Positions 27,981 to 40,489 are shown, counted from the stretch's first letter. The stretch is DNA of 64,000 nt from Enterobacter sp. 10-1 (GCA_002270295.1 NISF01000007.1:186540-250539), one strand, 5' to 3'. Translations and numbers: made by a program. The notes: generated by a model from the letters alone, not told the origin.

Positions 27981-28006
27981 CTTCGCATACTGACGGCGCA
28001 AAGAAC

Positions 28007-28957
28007 TTATTCTACTTCACGGACATCGACCCGCAGCTCTTTGGGAACTTCAAATACGATATTCTCTTCGCGTCCTTCCAGCGGCACCGCTTCGCCGCCG
28101 CCCAGCTCCTGCAGGCGAGCGATCACGTTCTGTACCAGGACATCCGGCGCCGATGCGCCGGCGGTCACGCCTACGCATTTGGCCGCTTTGACCCACGGCT
28201 CCTGGATATCGGTCGCATCATCGATCAGATACGCCGCTTTCCCCATGCGCTGTGCGAGTTCGGCCAGACGGTTGGAGTTGGAGGAGTTCTTCGACCCCAC
28301 CACCAGCACCACGTCCGCCTGCTCCGCCAGCGCGCGTACCGCTTCCTGGCGATTGGTGGTGGCGTAGCAAATATCATCTTTACGCGGCCCGACAATTTTC
28401 GGGAAGCGCTCGCGCAGGGCGTCAATGACGTCAGAGGTGTCATCAACGGAGAGCGTGGTCTGGGTCATGAACGACAGCCTGGCGTCGTTTTTCACCTCCA
28501 GCGTCCAGACGTCGTCCGGCGACTCCACCAGATACATGCCCCCCTGCGGGTTGCTGTACTGGCCCATCGTCCCCTCAACTTCCGGGTGGCCGGCGTGACC
28601 GATCAGAATCGACTCTTCGCCGCGGCGGCTGGCGCGAGCCACTTCCATATGGACCTTAGTCACCAGCGGACAGGTGGCATCGAAAACCGTCAGATCGCGG
28701 TTTTTCGCTTCGTTGCGTACCACCTGCGAGACGCCGTGAGCGGAGAAAATCAGGATCGCGCCGTCCGGCACTTCACCGATTTGCTCGATAAAAATAGCGC
28801 CGCGCTTGCGCAGGCTATCGACCACATAGCGGTTATGCACCACCTCATGACGAACATAGATCGGCGCGCCGTACAGCGTCAGCGCGTTTTCGACAATGCT
28901 GATAGCGCGGTCAACGCCGGCGCAGAAGCCGCGCGGGTTAGCCAACAGGATCTGCAT
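28007..28957 (-). CDS. ispH: 4-hydroxy-3-methylbut-2-enyl diphosphate reductase
   Basis: IspH makes isopentenyl and dimethylallyl diphosphate in the last step of the MEP isoprenoid pathway. Cluster-binding cysteines are visible in [12 protein letters not shown] (Cys12), [12 protein letters not shown] (about 96) and [11 protein letters not shown] (about 197). ATG 28957 gives 316 residues, as in E. coli; the upstream extension overlaps fkpB and is spurious. One base separates it from the fkpB stop. Confidence 0.98.
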   Translation of the reverse strand: MQILLANPRGFCAGVDRAISIVENALTLYGAPIYVRHEVVHNRYVVDSLRKRGAIFIEQIGEVPDGAILIFSAHGVSQVVRNEAKNRDLTVFDATCPLVTKVHMEVARASRRGEESILIGHAGHPEVEGTMGQYSNPQGGMYLVESPDDVWTLEVKNDARLSFMTQTTLSVDDTSDVIDALRERFPKIVGPRKDDICYATTNRQEAVRALAEQADVVLVVGSKNSSNSNRLAELAQRMGKAAYLIDDATDIQEPWVKAAKCVGVTAGASAPDVLVQNVIARLQELGGGEAVPLEGREENIVFEVPKELRVDVREVE

Positions 28958-28958
28958 T

Positions 28959-29408
28959 TTACTCCTCCAGCGCCGGATCGACTTCCAGCACTTCAATATC
29001 AAAATGAACGGTGCGCCCGGCCAGCGGATGGTTGAAATCAACGGTGATGGAATCGCCGTTAACTTCCCGAATCACGCCGGGCATTTCGCTGCCATCCATT
29101 GCGGTAAAGAGCATAATTGCGCCGATTTCCGGTTCGCCCGCATCGATAAATTCGCGGCGGGAGAAGTACTGAATCAGGTCCGGGCTGGGTACGCCAAACG
29201 CGGCATCAGGCTCAAGGGAGAAGTTGGTTTTATCCCCCGCCTTCAGCCCCAGAAGGTGCTGTTCGAGCCCCTCGGAGAGCGAAGCATCGCCGAGACGGAA
29301 CAGCGCCGGCTTGCCGTTATTGCGCGTAGATTCCGCGGTGGAGCCATCATCAAGTTTCAGCGTGAAGTGCACCAGCACTCCGCTGTTGCTCTGTACAGAG
29401 TTTGACAT
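28959..29408 (-). CDS. fkpB: FKBP-type peptidyl-prolyl isomerase
   Basis: FkpB (SlpA) is a cytoplasmic FKBP-family prolyl isomerase and chaperone. ATG 29408 ([10 protein letters not shown]) gives 149 residues, matching E. coli. The FKBP half-sites ([24 protein letters not shown]) flank the inserted IF domain typical of SlyD/SlpA; it lacks the His-rich SlyD tail. It lies between lspA and ispH on the same message. Confidence 0.96.
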   Translation of the reverse strand: MSNSVQSNSGVLVHFTLKLDDGSTAESTRNNGKPALFRLGDASLSEGLEQHLLGLKAGDKTNFSLEPDAAFGVPSPDLIQYFSRREFIDAGEPEIGAIMLFTAMDGSEMPGVIREVNGDSITVDFNHPLAGRTVHFDIEVLEVDPALEE

Positions 29409-29436
29409 GCAGGTTTGCTCTAAGTTGGTTCTGTGT

Positions 29437-29468
29437 GTACCCCGCCGGCAAGACAGCTGGCGGGGTAC
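29437..29468. repeat. Stem-loop between lspA and fkpB
   Basis: GTACCCCGCC (29437-29446) pairs with GGCGGGGTAC (29459-29468). It lies just upstream of fkpB, next to a REP-like element, in the only spacer of this operon. It may attenuate transcription or protect the upstream RNA. Confidence 0.6.
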
Positions 29469-29477
29469 GCTTATAAT

Positions 29478-29509
29478 GTAGGCCGGGCCGGCGTAAACGC
29501 CACCCGGCA
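29478..29509 (-). repeat. REP-like palindrome
   Basis: Minus-strand GCCGGGTGGCGTTTACGCC followed by GGCCCGGCCTAC has the form of an enterobacterial REP element (GCCGG-TGGCG...CGCC...CCGGCCTAC). It sits directly after the lspA stop. REP elements can bind DNA gyrase or stabilise upstream mRNA. Confidence 0.7.
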
Positions 29510-29513
29510 AGGA

Positions 29514-30011
29514 TTACGCGGTTTTCTTCGCAGCGCCGGGCAAAAAGCCCTCCAGCACAATCAGCGCCGCGCCGATACAAATGGCGGTATCGGCCAGGTT
29601 GAAGGTGGCGAAATGCCACTCACCGACGTAGAAATCAATCATATCGACGACAAAACCATGCCACAGCCGGTCAAACAGGTTGCCTAACGCCCCGCCAATA
29701 ATCAGCGCGTAGGCGATGTTATTCAGCTTCTGCGTCGCCTTCGAGCGGTACATCAGCACCGTCAGAATCACGCAGATGCCGAGGGCGATCCCCGCAAAGA
29801 ACCAGCGCTGCCAGCCGCCGCTATCGGCGAGGAAGCTAAAGGCCGCGCCGTAGTTGCGCGCATAGTGCAGGTTCAGCGATGGGAACAGCGCTACCGTATC
29901 CCCCAGAGCGAAGTTCTGGAGGATCAGGAATTTGCTGCCCAGATCGATAATCAGCACGGCTACGACGACCCAAAGCCAGCGTAGCCCGGTCGAACAAACA
30001 GATTTACTCAT
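29514..30011 (-). CDS. lspA: Lipoprotein signal peptidase
   Basis: Signal peptidase II, which removes signal peptides from prolipoproteins in the inner membrane. It has 165 residues and four hydrophobic helices. The catalytic aspartates are in [14 protein letters not shown] and VVDMIDFY. The start overlaps the ileS stop by one base (TGATG), so translation is coupled. Confidence 0.97.
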   Translation of the reverse strand: MSKSVCSTGLRWLWVVVAVLIIDLGSKFLILQNFALGDTVALFPSLNLHYARNYGAAFSFLADSGGWQRWFFAGIALGICVILTVLMYRSKATQKLNNIAYALIIGGALGNLFDRLWHGFVVDMIDFYVGEWHFATFNLADTAICIGAALIVLEGFLPGAAKKTA

Positions 30012-32827
30012 CAGGCAAACTTACGTTGTTCGCCGTCACCGGCGACGTTGCTGACACAGCGACCGCAGATTTCCGCGTGTTCCGCCACCTTGCCGACGTC
30101 GCTGGTGTAGTGCCAGCAGCGTGGGCACTTATCGCCTTCCGCTTTGCTCAGCACAACCTTCAGCCCCTTCAGCAGCTCGCTCTGCCAGGCATCAGCCGGC
30201 GCCTGCGCATAGTCGGCAACGTTCGCCCCGGAGGTTAACAGGACAAAGCGTAATTCATCGCTCAGCGCATTCAGCTTCGCCGCCAGCTCGCTATCCGCAT
30301 ACAGCGTGACCGCCGCCTCAAGAGAGCCGCCCACCAGCTTGTCTGCACGAGCCTGCTCGATAACCTTGTTGACTTCGCCGCGCACTTTCAGCAGTTCGTC
30401 CCAGAAGCCATCGTTCATCGCTTCGTCGTCAGCCAGGCCAAACAGGCCTTCATACCACTCGCCGGTGAAGACGTATTTCTCGCGGGAACCCGGCAGGTAG
30501 CCCCAGATTTCGTCGGCGGTGAAGGACATGATCGGCGCCATCCAGCGCACCAGCGCTTCCACGATGTGGAACAGCGCGGTCTGGCAGCTGCGACGCGCCA
30601 CGCTGTCCGCTTTCGCGGTGTACTGGCGGTCTTTGATGATGTCGAGGTAGAACGAACCCATCTCGATGGAGCAGAAGCGCATCAGGCGCTGCACCACTTC
30701 GTGGAAATCGTAGGACTCGTAGGCTTTGAGGATATCTTCCTGCGCCGCTTTCGCGCAGCTCACCGCCCAGCGATCCAGAACCACCATCTCTTCCGGTTTC
30801 ACCATGTCGGTCAGCGGGTCGAAGCCATTAAGGTTCGCCAGCAGGAAGCGCGCGGTGTTACGGATACGACGATAGCTGTCGGCGGCGCGTTTGAGGATCT
30901 CATCGGAGACCGCCATTTCGCCGGTATAGTCGGTGGAAGCCACCCACAGACGCAGGATATCCGCGCCCAGCTTGTTCATCACGTCCTGCGGAGAGACGGT
31001 ATTGCCGATGGATTTGGACATCTTGCGGCCCTGGCCATCAACGGTAAAGCCGTGGGTCAGCACCTGACGATACGGCGCTTTGCCCTTCATCGCCGTGGAG
31101 ATCATCAGCGAGGACATAAACCAGCCGCGGTGCTGGTCGGAACCTTCCAGATACATATCGGCGGCGTGACCGGAAAACTCCGGACGCACGTCAACCACCG
31201 AGGAGTGGGTAGAGCCGGAGTCGAACCACACGTCGAGGGTATCCGGCACTTTCTCGTAGCTGTCGGCATCGGCACCGAGGATGTCGCGGGAGTCGAGATC
31301 CCACCACGCCTGAATACCGTCAACCTCAACGCGCTTCGCCACTTCTTCCATCAGCTCCAGGGTGCGCGGATGCAGCTCCTGGGTCTCTTTATGCACAAAC
31401 AGGGACATCGGCACGCCCCAGGTACGCTGACGAGAAATACACCAGTCAGGACGGTTGGCAACCATCGATTCGATACGCGCCTGGCCCCAGTCCGGGATCC
31501 ACTGCACGCCTTTAATCTCTTTCAGCGACTGCGCGCGCAGGCCTTTCTGATCCATGCTGACGAACCACTGCGGCGTGGCGCGGAAGATGATCGGCGACTT
31601 GTGGCGCCAGCAGCACGGATAGCTGTGCTGCATTTTTTCAACGTGCAGCAGCGCGCCGCTGTCACGCAGCAGCTCAACGATGATGTCGTTAGCTTTGAAG
31701 ACGTTGATACCGTCCAGCGACGGATAGGTTCCTGGCAGGTAGGCGCCGTCCGGACCCACCGGATTGGCGATTTCCAGACCATATTTCTGGCTGATGGTGT
31801 AGTCGTCAGGGCCGTGGCCGCCGGCGGTATGCACCGCGCCGGTACCCGCATCGAGGGTAACGTGGTCGCCGAGGATCGCCGGAACGTCGAAGTCGAGGAA
31901 CGGATGCTTAAAGCGCATCAGCTCCAGCTCAGCGCCGTTGATCACCGCAAGGATGGTGTAATCCGCGATGCCCGTACGCTTCATCACGCTTTCAACCAGG
32001 TCTTTCGCCAGGATCAGCGCCTGGCCTTCAACCTGCACCAGCGCATAGTCGAATTCCGGCGACAGGGAGATGGCGCGGTTAGCCGGCAGGGTCCACGGCG
32101 TGGTGGTCCAGATAACCAGGGAAACCGGGCCGCTGACGTCGGCAACGCCGAATTTCGCCAGCACCGCCGCTTTATCGACCGCGTGGAACGCCACGTCGAT
32201 AGACGGGGAGGTTTTGTCGTAATACTCAACTTCCGCTTCCGCCAGCGCGGAACGGCAGTCTACGCACCAGTGCACCGGCTTCGCGCCTTTGTGCAGGTGG
32301 CCGTTGCCGATGATTTTACCCAGCGCGCGGATGATATTGGCTTCAGTTTTGAAATCCATGGTCAGATACGGACGCGACCAGTCGCCCAGCACGCCAAGAC
32401 GGATAAAGTCTTTACGCTGGCCGTCAACCTGGGTCGCGGCGTATTCGCGGCACTTAGCGCGGAACTCGGCAGCGGTGAACTTCTCGCCCGGTTTGCCGTA
32501 TTCCTGCTCCACTTTCAGCTCGATCGGCAGACCGTGGCAGTCCCAACCCGGAACGTAGGGAGAATCATAGCCCGTCAGCCCTTTGGACTTAACGATAATG
32601 TCTTTCAGAATCTTGTTAACCGAGTGACCAATATGAATGCTGCCATTCGCATAAGGAGGGCCATCATGCAGAATGAAGGTTTTTTTGCCTTTTTTCGCCG
32701 CACGGATGATGCCGTACAGATCATCATCGGTCCAACGCGCCAGCATTCCCGGTTCGCGTTTGGCGAGATCGCCACGCATCGGGAACCCTGTTTCCGGCAA
32801 ATTCAGGGTGGATTTATAGTCACTCAT
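30011..32827 (-). CDS. ileS: Isoleucyl-tRNA synthetase
   Basis: Charges tRNA(Ile) and edits valine. ATG 32827 ([19 protein letters not shown]) gives 938 residues, equal to E. coli. The class I motifs are GSIHIGHS near the N-terminus and KMSKS in [10 protein letters not shown]; the CP1 editing domain lies between. The C-terminal zinc site has [10 protein letters not shown] and CGRC. It follows ribF by about 45 bases on the same strand. Confidence 0.98.
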   Translation of the reverse strand: MSDYKSTLNLPETGFPMRGDLAKREPGMLARWTDDDLYGIIRAAKKGKKTFILHDGPPYANGSIHIGHSVNKILKDIIVKSKGLTGYDSPYVPGWDCHGLPIELKVEQEYGKPGEKFTAAEFRAKCREYAATQVDGQRKDFIRLGVLGDWSRPYLTMDFKTEANIIRALGKIIGNGHLHKGAKPVHWCVDCRSALAEAEVEYYDKTSPSIDVAFHAVDKAAVLAKFGVADVSGPVSLVIWTTTPWTLPANRAISLSPEFDYALVQVEGQALILAKDLVESVMKRTGIADYTILAVINGAELELMRFKHPFLDFDVPAILGDHVTLDAGTGAVHTAGGHGPDDYTISQKYGLEIANPVGPDGAYLPGTYPSLDGINVFKANDIIVELLRDSGALLHVEKMQHSYPCCWRHKSPIIFRATPQWFVSMDQKGLRAQSLKEIKGVQWIPDWGQARIESMVANRPDWCISRQRTWGVPMSLFVHKETQELHPRTLELMEEVAKRVEVDGIQAWWDLDSRDILGADADSYEKVPDTLDVWFDSGSTHSSVVDVRPEFSGHAADMYLEGSDQHRGWFMSSLMISTAMKGKAPYRQVLTHGFTVDGQGRKMSKSIGNTVSPQDVMNKLGADILRLWVASTDYTGEMAVSDEILKRAADSYRRIRNTARFLLANLNGFDPLTDMVKPEEMVVLDRWAVSCAKAAQEDILKAYESYDFHEVVQRLMRFCSIEMGSFYLDIIKDRQYTAKADSVARRSCQTALFHIVEALVRWMAPIMSFTADEIWGYLPGSREKYVFTGEWYEGLFGLADDEAMNDGFWDELLKVRGEVNKVIEQARADKLVGGSLEAAVTLYADSELAAKLNALSDELRFVLLTSGANVADYAQAPADAWQSELLKGLKVVLSKAEGDKCPRCWHYTSDVGKVAEHAEICGRCVSNVAGDGEQRKFA

Positions 32828-32871
32828 CAGATTCTCGGTTCCGTATTTCGGTTTGATAAACACCAACAGGT

Positions 32872-33810
32872 TTATGCCTGGCTGGTCAGCCCAAAAAGCT
32901 CGCGGGCCGTTAACTCATCACGTGCAATTTGCGCCTTCAGCTCATCGAGCGACGCAAACCGCTGTTCGTTACGTATTTTTTTACGCAGTATTACATCTAT
33001 ATGGCGACCGTAGAGGTCCATTACAACGTCCAACAGATGTACTTCCAGCTGTTGACGCACGCCGGCGACCGTTGGGCGAGTGCCAATATTGGCGACACCC
33101 GGCAAAGGTTTGTCGCCAAGCCCCGTCACTTCTACCGCATAGACCCCTTTAACCGGGGAAACCTGACGACGCAGCGGTAAATTCGCCGTCGGGAAGCCAA
33201 TGGTGCGCCCCAGCTCATCGCCGTGCACCACGCGCCCGGAGATGGTAAACGGATGGCCCAGCAGGGTTTCTGCCAGGGCAAGATCGTCATCCGCCAGCGC
33301 CTGCCGCACCGCGGTGCTGCTGATGCGTACGCCGCCTTCACAGAAAGTCTGGGTGCTGGTTATGTCAAACCCAAACTCCACTCCGGCTTTCTGTAATAAC
33401 AAGAAATCCCCCTGACGACCAGCGCCAAAGCGGAAATCATCGCCCACGGCAAGGAACTGCACGCCCAGGCGGCGGACCAGCAGTTCGCTGATAAAGTCCT
33501 GAGCGGTCAGGGCGGCAAAGCGTCGGTCGAACCGCACGCACAGCACGTAGTCGACGCCGCTTTCAGCCAAATAGCGCAGCTTTTCACGCAGGCGCGTCAG
33601 GCGCGCGGGCGCCTTATCGGCGGCAAACAGCTCCAGCGGCTGCGGTTCGAAAATCATCACCACCACCGGTAAGCCACGCTGGCGGCCCTCTGCGCGCAAG
33701 CGCTGCAGCAGCGCCTGATGCCCGCGATGCACACCGTCAAAATTACCAATGGTCAGCACGCACCCGCGCGGGGCCTGGCTGAGATTATGTATGCCGCGTA
33801 TCAGCTTCAT
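32872..33810 (-). CDS. ribF: Bifunctional riboflavin kinase/FAD synthetase
   Basis: Makes FMN and then FAD. The N-terminal nucleotidyltransferase has [17 protein letters not shown] and the C-terminal flavokinase has [13 protein letters not shown] 33810 ([10 protein letters not shown]) gives 312 residues, close to E. coli (313). It is the first gene of the ribF-ileS-lspA-fkpB-ispH run and is divergent from rpsT. Confidence 0.97.
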   Translation of the reverse strand: MKLIRGIHNLSQAPRGCVLTIGNFDGVHRGHQALLQRLRAEGRQRGLPVVVMIFEPQPLELFAADKAPARLTRLREKLRYLAESGVDYVLCVRFDRRFAALTAQDFISELLVRRLGVQFLAVGDDFRFGAGRQGDFLLLQKAGVEFGFDITSTQTFCEGGVRISSTAVRQALADDDLALAETLLGHPFTISGRVVHGDELGRTIGFPTANLPLRRQVSPVKGVYAVEVTGLGDKPLPGVANIGTRPTVAGVRQQLEVHLLDVVMDLYGRHIDVILRKKIRNEQRFASLDELKAQIARDELTARELFGLTSQA

Positions 33811-34404
<594 letters not shown>

Positions 34405-34432
34405 TAGCCTGCTTGTTATCGCTTTGTAGAAA

Positions 34433-34456
34433 AACCCGCGAAAGCGGGTTTTTTTA
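34433..34456 (+). terminator. Intrinsic terminator of rpsT
   Basis: AACCCGC-GAAA-GCGGGTT followed by a T-run. The stem ends about 20 bases before the stop of the facing nhaR. Confidence 0.93.
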
Positions 34457-34476
34457 TGCCTGAAATCTGCCGACCG

Positions 34477-35376
34477 TCAGCGCTGCGGCGAGGTAAAGAG
34501 CGCCGAGTAGTCGCGGTTGCAGATACGCTGTACCGCCGGATGCTGGATCATGCGCTCGGCAAAGATGGCGTGATACTCCTCCATCACGTTCTCCATCCGG
34601 CCAATCTCAATGATCGACTCGTCATGGTAGAAATCATGCGCGTAGAGCGTCGGGGCGACAAAAATCGCATTGTGCGCCGCACCGAACGCCTTCATCAGCG
34701 CCGCGTCATCAAACTCCCCGAGGATCTCAACCTTGAGCCCCTGCGAATTAAACCAGTTCAGCAGCTTGCGGCCTAGCATCGAACGTCTGCCGGGGATCAG
34801 CAGGCGACGCTCCTCAAGGCAGGCGGGAAACGGTTTCTCCGGCGGCGGATTCATACACCAGAAGCTCACGCTGCATTCGCCGATGCGCACCGAAAACAGC
34901 CCCTCCTGCTGGGTTGAGTCGATGGGGCAGTCGGAGATAATCATATCGAGCTTATGCTGGCTCAGCTGCTCCAGCAGCATCTCGTGGGTCGATTCAAAGC
35001 AGCGCAGGTGGATCTGCTCATCCTCAACCACCGCGGCATCCAGCACGCCGCTCACCAGCCGCTTCGAGAGCGCATCCGCCACGCCGACGTCGAACAGCAG
35101 ATTGGACTCCTTGCGATAGTTGACGATATCCAGCATCTCCTGGCTTAGCGTAAACATGCGGTCGGCATAGCGGAACACCAGTTCACCCAGCTCGCTCGGC
35201 TCCAGCCCCCTGCCCTTACGCTTAAACAGCTTGCCCTGCAGGCGTTCTTCAAGCGCTTTAATTTGTCCGGTGATGGTCTGCGGCGTCAGAAATAGCGCTT
35301 CCGCCGCCCCGACAACGGAGCCTTCCTTGTACACGTGCCAGAAGTAGTACAGATGGTTGTAATTAATATGCGACAT
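34477..35376 (-). CDS. nhaR: LysR-type activator of nhaA
   Basis: NhaR senses Na+ and activates nhaA (and osmC in E. coli). The 299 residues are close to E. coli NhaR (301). The N-terminal HTH includes [20 protein letters not shown] and [20 protein letters not shown]. It lies 52 bases downstream of nhaA on the same strand, the conserved arrangement. It ends convergent with rpsT. Confidence 0.95.
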   Translation of the reverse strand: MSHINYNHLYYFWHVYKEGSVVGAAEALFLTPQTITGQIKALEERLQGKLFKRKGRGLEPSELGELVFRYADRMFTLSQEMLDIVNYRKESNLLFDVGVADALSKRLVSGVLDAAVVEDEQIHLRCFESTHEMLLEQLSQHKLDMIISDCPIDSTQQEGLFSVRIGECSVSFWCMNPPPEKPFPACLEERRLLIPGRRSMLGRKLLNWFNSQGLKVEILGEFDDAALMKAFGAAHNAIFVAPTLYAHDFYHDESIIEIGRMENVMEEYHAIFAERMIQHPAVQRICNRDYSALFTSPQR

Positions 35377-35428
35377 GCTTCTCTCCCTGATAATGTCCTG
35401 GAGAGCCTCTGCGGGCTCTCCGAAAGTG

Positions 35429-36589
35429 TTACGCCGCTATGCGCTTACGCAGCAGCATATATCCGCTGACGGCCGATAGTACCGAGCCGGTCAGAATGCC
35501 AAGCTTGGCCCAGTTGATTAATCCGGGGTCAGTGCTGGCAAACGCCAGGCTGGCGATAAAAATCGACATGGTAAAGCCAATCCCGCAGAGCACGCCGACC
35601 GCCATAATCTGCTGGAAGCTGGCCCCTTTCGGCAGCGAAGCCCACTTCAGCTTCAGCGCCAGCCAGCAGAACAGGCCGATCCCCAGCGGCTTGCCAATAA
35701 ACAGCCCGGCAATAATCCCCAGCGGCAGCAGCGACGTCAGCCCCTCAAGCGTCACTTCTTGCAGCGAGACGCCCGCATTAGCAAAGGCAAAAAGCGGCAG
35801 GATAAGCCAGGCAACCCACGGGTGCAGAACGTGCTCAAGCTGCTGCGCCGGCGATTTTCCATCCTGCTCCTTCAGCGGGATCATAAAGCCGACAATGACT
35901 CCCGCTAAGGTGGCGTGAACTCCGGATTTCAGCACCGCGGTCCACAGCACCGCCCCGACCAGAATATAGATACCGGTGCGCCGCACCCCGCTCAGGTTCA
36001 GCAGCGCCAGCACGCCAATGGCTCCCGCCGCCACGGCGAGCGACAGCATGGAAAGGTCGCTGGTGTAGAACAGCGCGATAATGACGATCGCCCCCAGGTC
36101 ATCGATAATGGCCAGCGCCATCAGGAAAATCTTCAGCGCCACAGGCACGCGGCTGCCCAGTAGCGCCAGCACGCCCAGCGCAAACGCAATATCGGTTGCC
36201 GCCGGGATCGCCCAGCCCCCTCTGGCAATCGGGTCCTGAGCGTTAAACGCAAGGTAGATCAGCGCCGGGACGATCATCCCACCTAAGGCGGCCAGCACCG
36301 GGAATACCGCCTGACGACGGCTGGCCAGCGCCCCCTGCATCATCTCGCGCTTTACTTCGAGGCCAATCAGCAGGAAGAAGACGGCCATCAGCGCATCGTT
36401 AATCCACAGCAGCATGTTCTTGTTGATTTCTAACGCACCGACGCGCAGCTGAACCGGCATTGTCAAAAAGGCGTGATACAGGCCGCTGGTGGCGTCGGTA
36501 TTTGCCAACAGCATCGCCAGCGCGGCGGCAAAAATGAGGATTATGCCCCCGGAAGCATCGCTACTTAAAAAACGCTGCAGATGTTTCAC
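35429..36589 (-). CDS. nhaA: Na+/H+ antiporter NhaA
   Basis: Electrogenic inner-membrane antiporter that expels Na+ or Li+ for two H+ at alkaline pH. The 386 residues match E. coli (388). The paired ion-binding aspartates are in [18 protein letters not shown], and the pH-sensing N-terminal region is present. Twelve helices are expected. It is followed by nhaR. Confidence 0.97.
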   Translation of the reverse strand: MKHLQRFLSSDASGGIILIFAAALAMLLANTDATSGLYHAFLTMPVQLRVGALEINKNMLLWINDALMAVFFLLIGLEVKREMMQGALASRRQAVFPVLAALGGMIVPALIYLAFNAQDPIARGGWAIPAATDIAFALGVLALLGSRVPVALKIFLMALAIIDDLGAIVIIALFYTSDLSMLSLAVAAGAIGVLALLNLSGVRRTGIYILVGAVLWTAVLKSGVHATLAGVIVGFMIPLKEQDGKSPAQQLEHVLHPWVAWLILPLFAFANAGVSLQEVTLEGLTSLLPLGIIAGLFIGKPLGIGLFCWLALKLKWASLPKGASFQQIMAVGVLCGIGFTMSIFIASLAFASTDPGLINWAKLGILTGSVLSAVSGYMLLRKRIAA

Positions 36590-36813
36590 TTTTTATTCTC
36601 TCTATCAGGATTATTCATCGTTTAAACTATTTTAATCGCCATAACAGATCGAAAAAATAAGATTATTATTGCCCTTTCAATCGGTTTTTACGAACTAAAA
36701 AGAGAAGGATCAGAAAGATGTCCGATCGAGAGGTTCAGACATCATTAACGGATAGACGGCGAGAAATAAAAAAGCCACTTTGCGATAAAGTGGCTTTTTA
36801 CACGGCACGATGA
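36590..36813 (-). terminator. nhaA leader and dnaJ terminator
   Basis: The dnaJ terminator is the perfect inverted repeat AAAGCCACTTT/AAAGTGGCTTT (36771-36797) with T-runs on both sides, so it can work in both directions. The remaining AT-rich bases (36590-36765) hold the nhaA promoter, where NhaR would bind; I could not fix its -10/-35. E. coli carries IS186, hok/sok and mok genes in this gap; nothing similar is seen. Confidence 0.8.
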
Positions 36814-37950
36814 TTAGCGCGTCAAATCATCGAAGAATTTCTTCACGCCGTCAAAGAAGCTTTTGGAGCGCGGGCTGTTGTTCTCACCCGTCGGGCCGCC
36901 GAAGCTTTCCTGAAGTTCTTTCAACAGCTGCCGCTGCCTGTCGTTGAGGCCAACCGGCGTTTCAACAACCACACGGCACAGCAGATCGCCCTGCGCGCCG
37001 CCGCGTACGGACTTCACGCCTTTACCGCGCATGCGGAACAGCTTGCCGGTCTGCGTTTCGCCAGGCACCTTCAGGTTCACGCGGCCGTCCAGCGTCGGGA
37101 CTTCGATCTCGCCGCCCAGCGCCGCCATGGTGAAGTTAATCGGCACTTCGCAGTACAGGTTGTTACCTTCACGCTCAAAGATGGCGTGCTGCTTCACCTG
37201 GACCTGAACGTACAGATCGCCGGCTGGAGCACCGTGCTCGCCGGCTTCACCTTCGCCAGACAGACGAATGCGATCGCCGGTATCTACGCCTGCCGGGATT
37301 TTAACCGACAGCGTTTTGGTTTTCTCTACGCGACCGTGACCGTGACATTTATTGCACGGGTCTTTAATCAGCGTTCCGCGGCCCTGACAGTGCGGACAGG
37401 TCTGCTGAACGGCGAAGAAGCCCTGGCGCATCTGCACCTGGCCGGCACCGTGACAGGTCGGACAGGTCTGCGGCTTGCTGCCCGATTTAGCGCCGCTGCC
37501 GTGGCAAACGTCGCACTCTTCCAGCGTCGGGATACGGATCTCTTTCGTTACGCCGCGAACCGCTTCTTCCAGCGTCAGATCCATGTTGTAGCGCAGGTCA
37601 GCCCCGCGCGACGCGCGCTGACGACCGCGGCCACCGCCGAAGATGTCGCCGAAAACATCGCCAAAGATATCGCTGAAATCCGCGCCACCGCCGAAACCAC
37701 CGCCGCCGCCGCCCATGCCGCCCTGCTCAAACGCGGCGTGGCCGTACTGATCGTAGGCCGCACGCTTCTGGTCATCCGTCAGGATTTCGTAGGCTTCTTT
37801 GATTTCTTTAAATTTAGCTTCGGCCTCTTTATCACCCTGGTTGCGGTCCGGGTGATATTTCATGGCCAGGCGCTTGTACGCCTTTTTGATTTCACGCTCT
37901 TCCGCTGTTTTGGAAACGCCTAAAATCTCGTAATAATCTTGCTTTGCCAT
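36814..37950 (-). CDS. dnaJ: Chaperone DnaJ (Hsp40)
   Basis: J-domain co-chaperone that delivers unfolded clients to DnaK and stimulates its ATPase. It has 378 residues. The J domain with HPD ([10 protein letters not shown]) is followed by a Gly/Phe-rich linker, four CxxCxGxG zinc repeats beginning [10 protein letters not shown], and the C-terminal substrate-binding domain. It lies 87 bases downstream of dnaK. Confidence 0.98.
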   Translation of the reverse strand: MAKQDYYEILGVSKTAEEREIKKAYKRLAMKYHPDRNQGDKEAEAKFKEIKEAYEILTDDQKRAAYDQYGHAAFEQGGMGGGGGGFGGGADFSDIFGDVFGDIFGGGRGRQRASRGADLRYNMDLTLEEAVRGVTKEIRIPTLEECDVCHGSGAKSGSKPQTCPTCHGAGQVQMRQGFFAVQQTCPHCQGRGTLIKDPCNKCHGHGRVEKTKTLSVKIPAGVDTGDRIRLSGEGEAGEHGAPAGDLYVQVQVKQHAIFEREGNNLYCEVPINFTMAALGGEIEVPTLDGRVNLKVPGETQTGKLFRMRGKGVKSVRGGAQGDLLCRVVVETPVGLNDRQRQLLKELQESFGGPTGENNSPRSKSFFDGVKKFFDDLTR

Positions 37951-37978
37951 TGGTGTTTTTCAGCCCCTTAACATGCGT

Positions 37979-38011
37979 GCACGGGCGGAGAGGAAACCTC
38001 TTCGCCCGTGC
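37979..38011 (-). promoter_or_regulatory. Hairpin in the dnaK-dnaJ spacer
   Basis: GCACGGGCG (37979-37987) pairs with CGCCCGTGC (38003-38011), and the inner bases GAGAGG/CCTCTT extend the stem. No T-run follows on the minus strand, so it is more likely to protect or partly attenuate the message between dnaK and dnaJ. Confidence 0.65.
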
Positions 38012-38037
38012 CAGTGTTTTACCCGTTCAAAGGGCGA

Positions 38038-39954
38038 TTATTTTTTGTCTTTCACTTCTTCAAACTCAGCGTCAACGACATCATCGTCTTTCGCATTGCT
38101 TTCGGAAGCTTCAGCGCCGCCAGCCTGCTGCTGAGCATGCTGCTGCTGGGCAATTTCCATCAGCTTCTGAGAAGCCTGAGCCAGCGCCTGCATTTTCGCT
38201 TCGATATCGGCTTTGTCTTCACCTTTCAGGGAAGTTTCCAGCGCGGTCAGCGCAGACTCGATAGCGGTTTTGTCGTCAGCCGGCAGCTTGTCGCCCGCTT
38301 CTTCAACCTGCTTACGCGTGCTGTGCAGCAGATGGTCGCCCTGGTTGCGAGTCTGAACCAGCTCTTCGAACTTACGGTCAGATTCCGCGTTCGCTTCTGC
38401 TTCACGGACCATTTTGGCGATTTCTTCTTCGTTCAGGCCGGAAGACGCTTTAATGGTAATTTTCTGCTCTTTACCGCTGTTCTTATCTTTCGCGGAGACG
38501 TGCAGGATACCATCGGCATCGATATCGAAGGTCACTTCGATCTGCGGCATGCCGCGCGGCGCCGGGTTGATGCCGTCGAGGTTGAACTGACCCAGTGATT
38601 TGTTATCGGAAGCGCGTTTACGCTCGCCCTGAATCACGTGGATAGTTACCGCAGACTGATTATCTTCCGCAGTCGAGAACACCTGGCTGTGCTTGGTCGG
38701 GATAGTGGTGTTCTTGTTGATCAGCGCAGTCATCACGCCGCCCATAGTTTCGATACCCAGCGACAGCGGGGTAACGTCCAGCAGCAGAACGTCTTTAACT
38801 TCGCCAGTCAGTACGCCGCCCTGTACCGCTGCGCCGATAGCAACAGCTTCATCCGGGTTAACGTCTTTACGCGGCTCTTTACCAAAGAACTCGGCAACTT
38901 TCTTCTGCACCATCGGCATACGAGTCTGACCACCGACCAGGATAACGTCCTGGACGTCGGATACGGACAGGCCAGCATCCTGCAGCGCAACTTTCAGCGG
39001 CTCGATAGAACGGTTAACCAGGTCTTCCACCAGGCTTTCCAGTTTCGCACGGGTCACTTTAATGTTCATGTGTTTCGGACCGGTCGCATCTGCGGTGATG
39101 TACGGCAGATTCACGTCGGTCTGCTGAGCGGAAGAAAGCTCGATTTTCGCTTTTTCTGCCGCTTCTTTCAGGCGCTGCATTGCCAGAGGGTCGTTACGCA
39201 GGTCAATGCCCTGATCTTTCTTAAACTCGTCAACGAGGTAGTTGATCATACGGCTATCAAAGTCTTCGCCGCCCAGGTGGGTATCACCGTTGGTTGCCAG
39301 AACTTCAAAGGTTTTCTCGCCGTCAACTTCGTCGATTTCGATAATAGAGATATCGAAGGTACCGCCACCCAGGTCGTAAACCGCGATAGTACGGTTGCCG
39401 ACTTCTTTATCCAGACCGTAGGCCAGCGCAGCGGCGGTTGGTTCGTTGATGATACGCTTAACTTCCAGACCCGCGATACGACCGGCGTCTTTCGTAGCCT
39501 GACGCTGAGCATCGTTGAAGTATGCAGGTACGGTGATAACGGCTTCAGTTACCGGCTCACCCAGGTAATCTTCAGCAGTTTTCTTCATTTTTTTCAGCAC
39601 TTCAGCAGAAATCTGCGGCGGTGCGGTGCGGGTACCTTTCACATCAAGCCATGCGTCGCCATTGTCTGCGGCAACAATTTTGTACGGCATGATAGAAACG
39701 TCACGCTGAACTTCTTCATCCTGGAAGCGGCGACCAATCAGGCGTTTAATCGCAAACAGGGTGTTTTGCGGGTTTGTCACTGCCTGACGTTTAGCCGGCT
39801 GACCAACCAGAGTTTCACCATCCTGGGTATAAGCAATGATAGAAGGCGTGGTGCGATCGCCTTCGGCGTTTTCCAGCACGCGAGCAGTAGTGCCGTCCAT
39901 AATCGCTACACAAGAGTTGGTAGTACCCAGGTCGATACCAATAATTTTACCCAT
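38038..39954 (-). CDS. dnaK: Chaperone DnaK (Hsp70)
   Basis: ATP-driven Hsp70 chaperone, also a negative regulator of sigma32. It has 638 residues as in E. coli. The N-terminal ATPase starts [17 protein letters not shown]. The linker region and substrate domain ([15 protein letters not shown]) follow, then a helical lid and a disordered C-terminus ending [16 protein letters not shown]. Two heat-shock promoters precede it. Confidence 0.99.
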   Translation of the reverse strand: MGKIIGIDLGTTNSCVAIMDGTTARVLENAEGDRTTPSIIAYTQDGETLVGQPAKRQAVTNPQNTLFAIKRLIGRRFQDEEVQRDVSIMPYKIVAADNGDAWLDVKGTRTAPPQISAEVLKKMKKTAEDYLGEPVTEAVITVPAYFNDAQRQATKDAGRIAGLEVKRIINEPTAAALAYGLDKEVGNRTIAVYDLGGGTFDISIIEIDEVDGEKTFEVLATNGDTHLGGEDFDSRMINYLVDEFKKDQGIDLRNDPLAMQRLKEAAEKAKIELSSAQQTDVNLPYITADATGPKHMNIKVTRAKLESLVEDLVNRSIEPLKVALQDAGLSVSDVQDVILVGGQTRMPMVQKKVAEFFGKEPRKDVNPDEAVAIGAAVQGGVLTGEVKDVLLLDVTPLSLGIETMGGVMTALINKNTTIPTKHSQVFSTAEDNQSAVTIHVIQGERKRASDNKSLGQFNLDGINPAPRGMPQIEVTFDIDADGILHVSAKDKNSGKEQKITIKASSGLNEEEIAKMVREAEANAESDRKFEELVQTRNQGDHLLHSTRKQVEEAGDKLPADDKTAIESALTALETSLKGEDKADIEAKMQALAQASQKLMEIAQQQHAQQQAGGAEASESNAKDDDVVDAEFEEVKDKK

Positions 39955-40001
39955 CTAAACGTCTCCACTAAAAATTCGATCAACATGTGGTTGTGAACCT
40001 G

Positions 40002-40031
40002 TAATAAGGGCGAAACGTGCGGTTTCAACTG
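40002..40031 (-). promoter_or_regulatory. dnaK sigma32 promoter P2
   Basis: On the minus strand GTTGAAACC (-35, about 40021-40029) and CCCTTATTA (-10, 40002-40010) match the heat-shock consensus and the E. coli dnaK P2 sequence, about 50 bases upstream of the ATG. Confidence 0.75.
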
Positions 40032-40076
40032 CCCAACATCTTTTTTTTTCAGGTTCATTCACTGCGGTTGACTACA

Positions 40077-40110
40077 AGATGGGGTCGTCCACCGCTTCAT
40101 CAAGGGGGGA
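40077..40110 (-). promoter_or_regulatory. dnaK sigma32 promoter P1
   Basis: On the minus strand CCCCCTTGATGA (-35) and CCCCATCT (-10, 40077-40084) match the sigma32 consensus CTTGAA/CCCCAT and align with the E. coli dnaK P1, the major heat-shock promoter. Confidence 0.85.
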
Positions 40111-40489
40111 GGCAAAAAAATTTTTATCTTCATCGCCCCACGAAGCCGGGCAGCGACGAGGAGGTTTCCCCGATATGGCGCGAAAAAGCGCGCTTCATAT
40201 CGTTCATCCGCGATGGCCCCTTAAATGAATGATGATTAAAGCCATACGCTTGCTGCAGAGGGTTCGCCCCGACTTTGAGGGGCCTGAAGCCACACGGATC
40301 ATAGCCTTACGACCATCATCCCCCGGCCGGCTTCAGGCAAATGCCCGGCATCGTTCGGCCAGAGTGTAAAATTGGTGAAAAATACCTCGCCAGATCATAG
40401 ACAGCCTGCCGACTCCTCATTATTATGCCGCGCCCCACCGCTGCGTGGCGGGGTAATGCTTCCCTTTCTAATCATTATTCTGAGGAATT
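40111..40489 (+). other. Gene-free spacer upstream of satP
   Basis: This 380-base spacer separates the divergent dnaK and satP. E. coli carries yaaI, mbiA and yaaW near here; none is recognised. A small stem CCCCGACTTTGAGGGG lies near 40267. The satP promoter should lie in the last 150 bases, but no strong -10/-35 pair was picked out. A small RNA cannot be excluded. Confidence 0.5.

Noticed and set aside
30566..33013. 815-codon plus-strand frame opposite ileS
   Set aside because: It is the mirror frame of ileS, with His/Arg/Gln-rich composition and no recognisable domain.
38638..39996. 452-codon plus-strand frame opposite dnaK
   Set aside because: Known type of mirror frame on dnaK; not supported by motifs.
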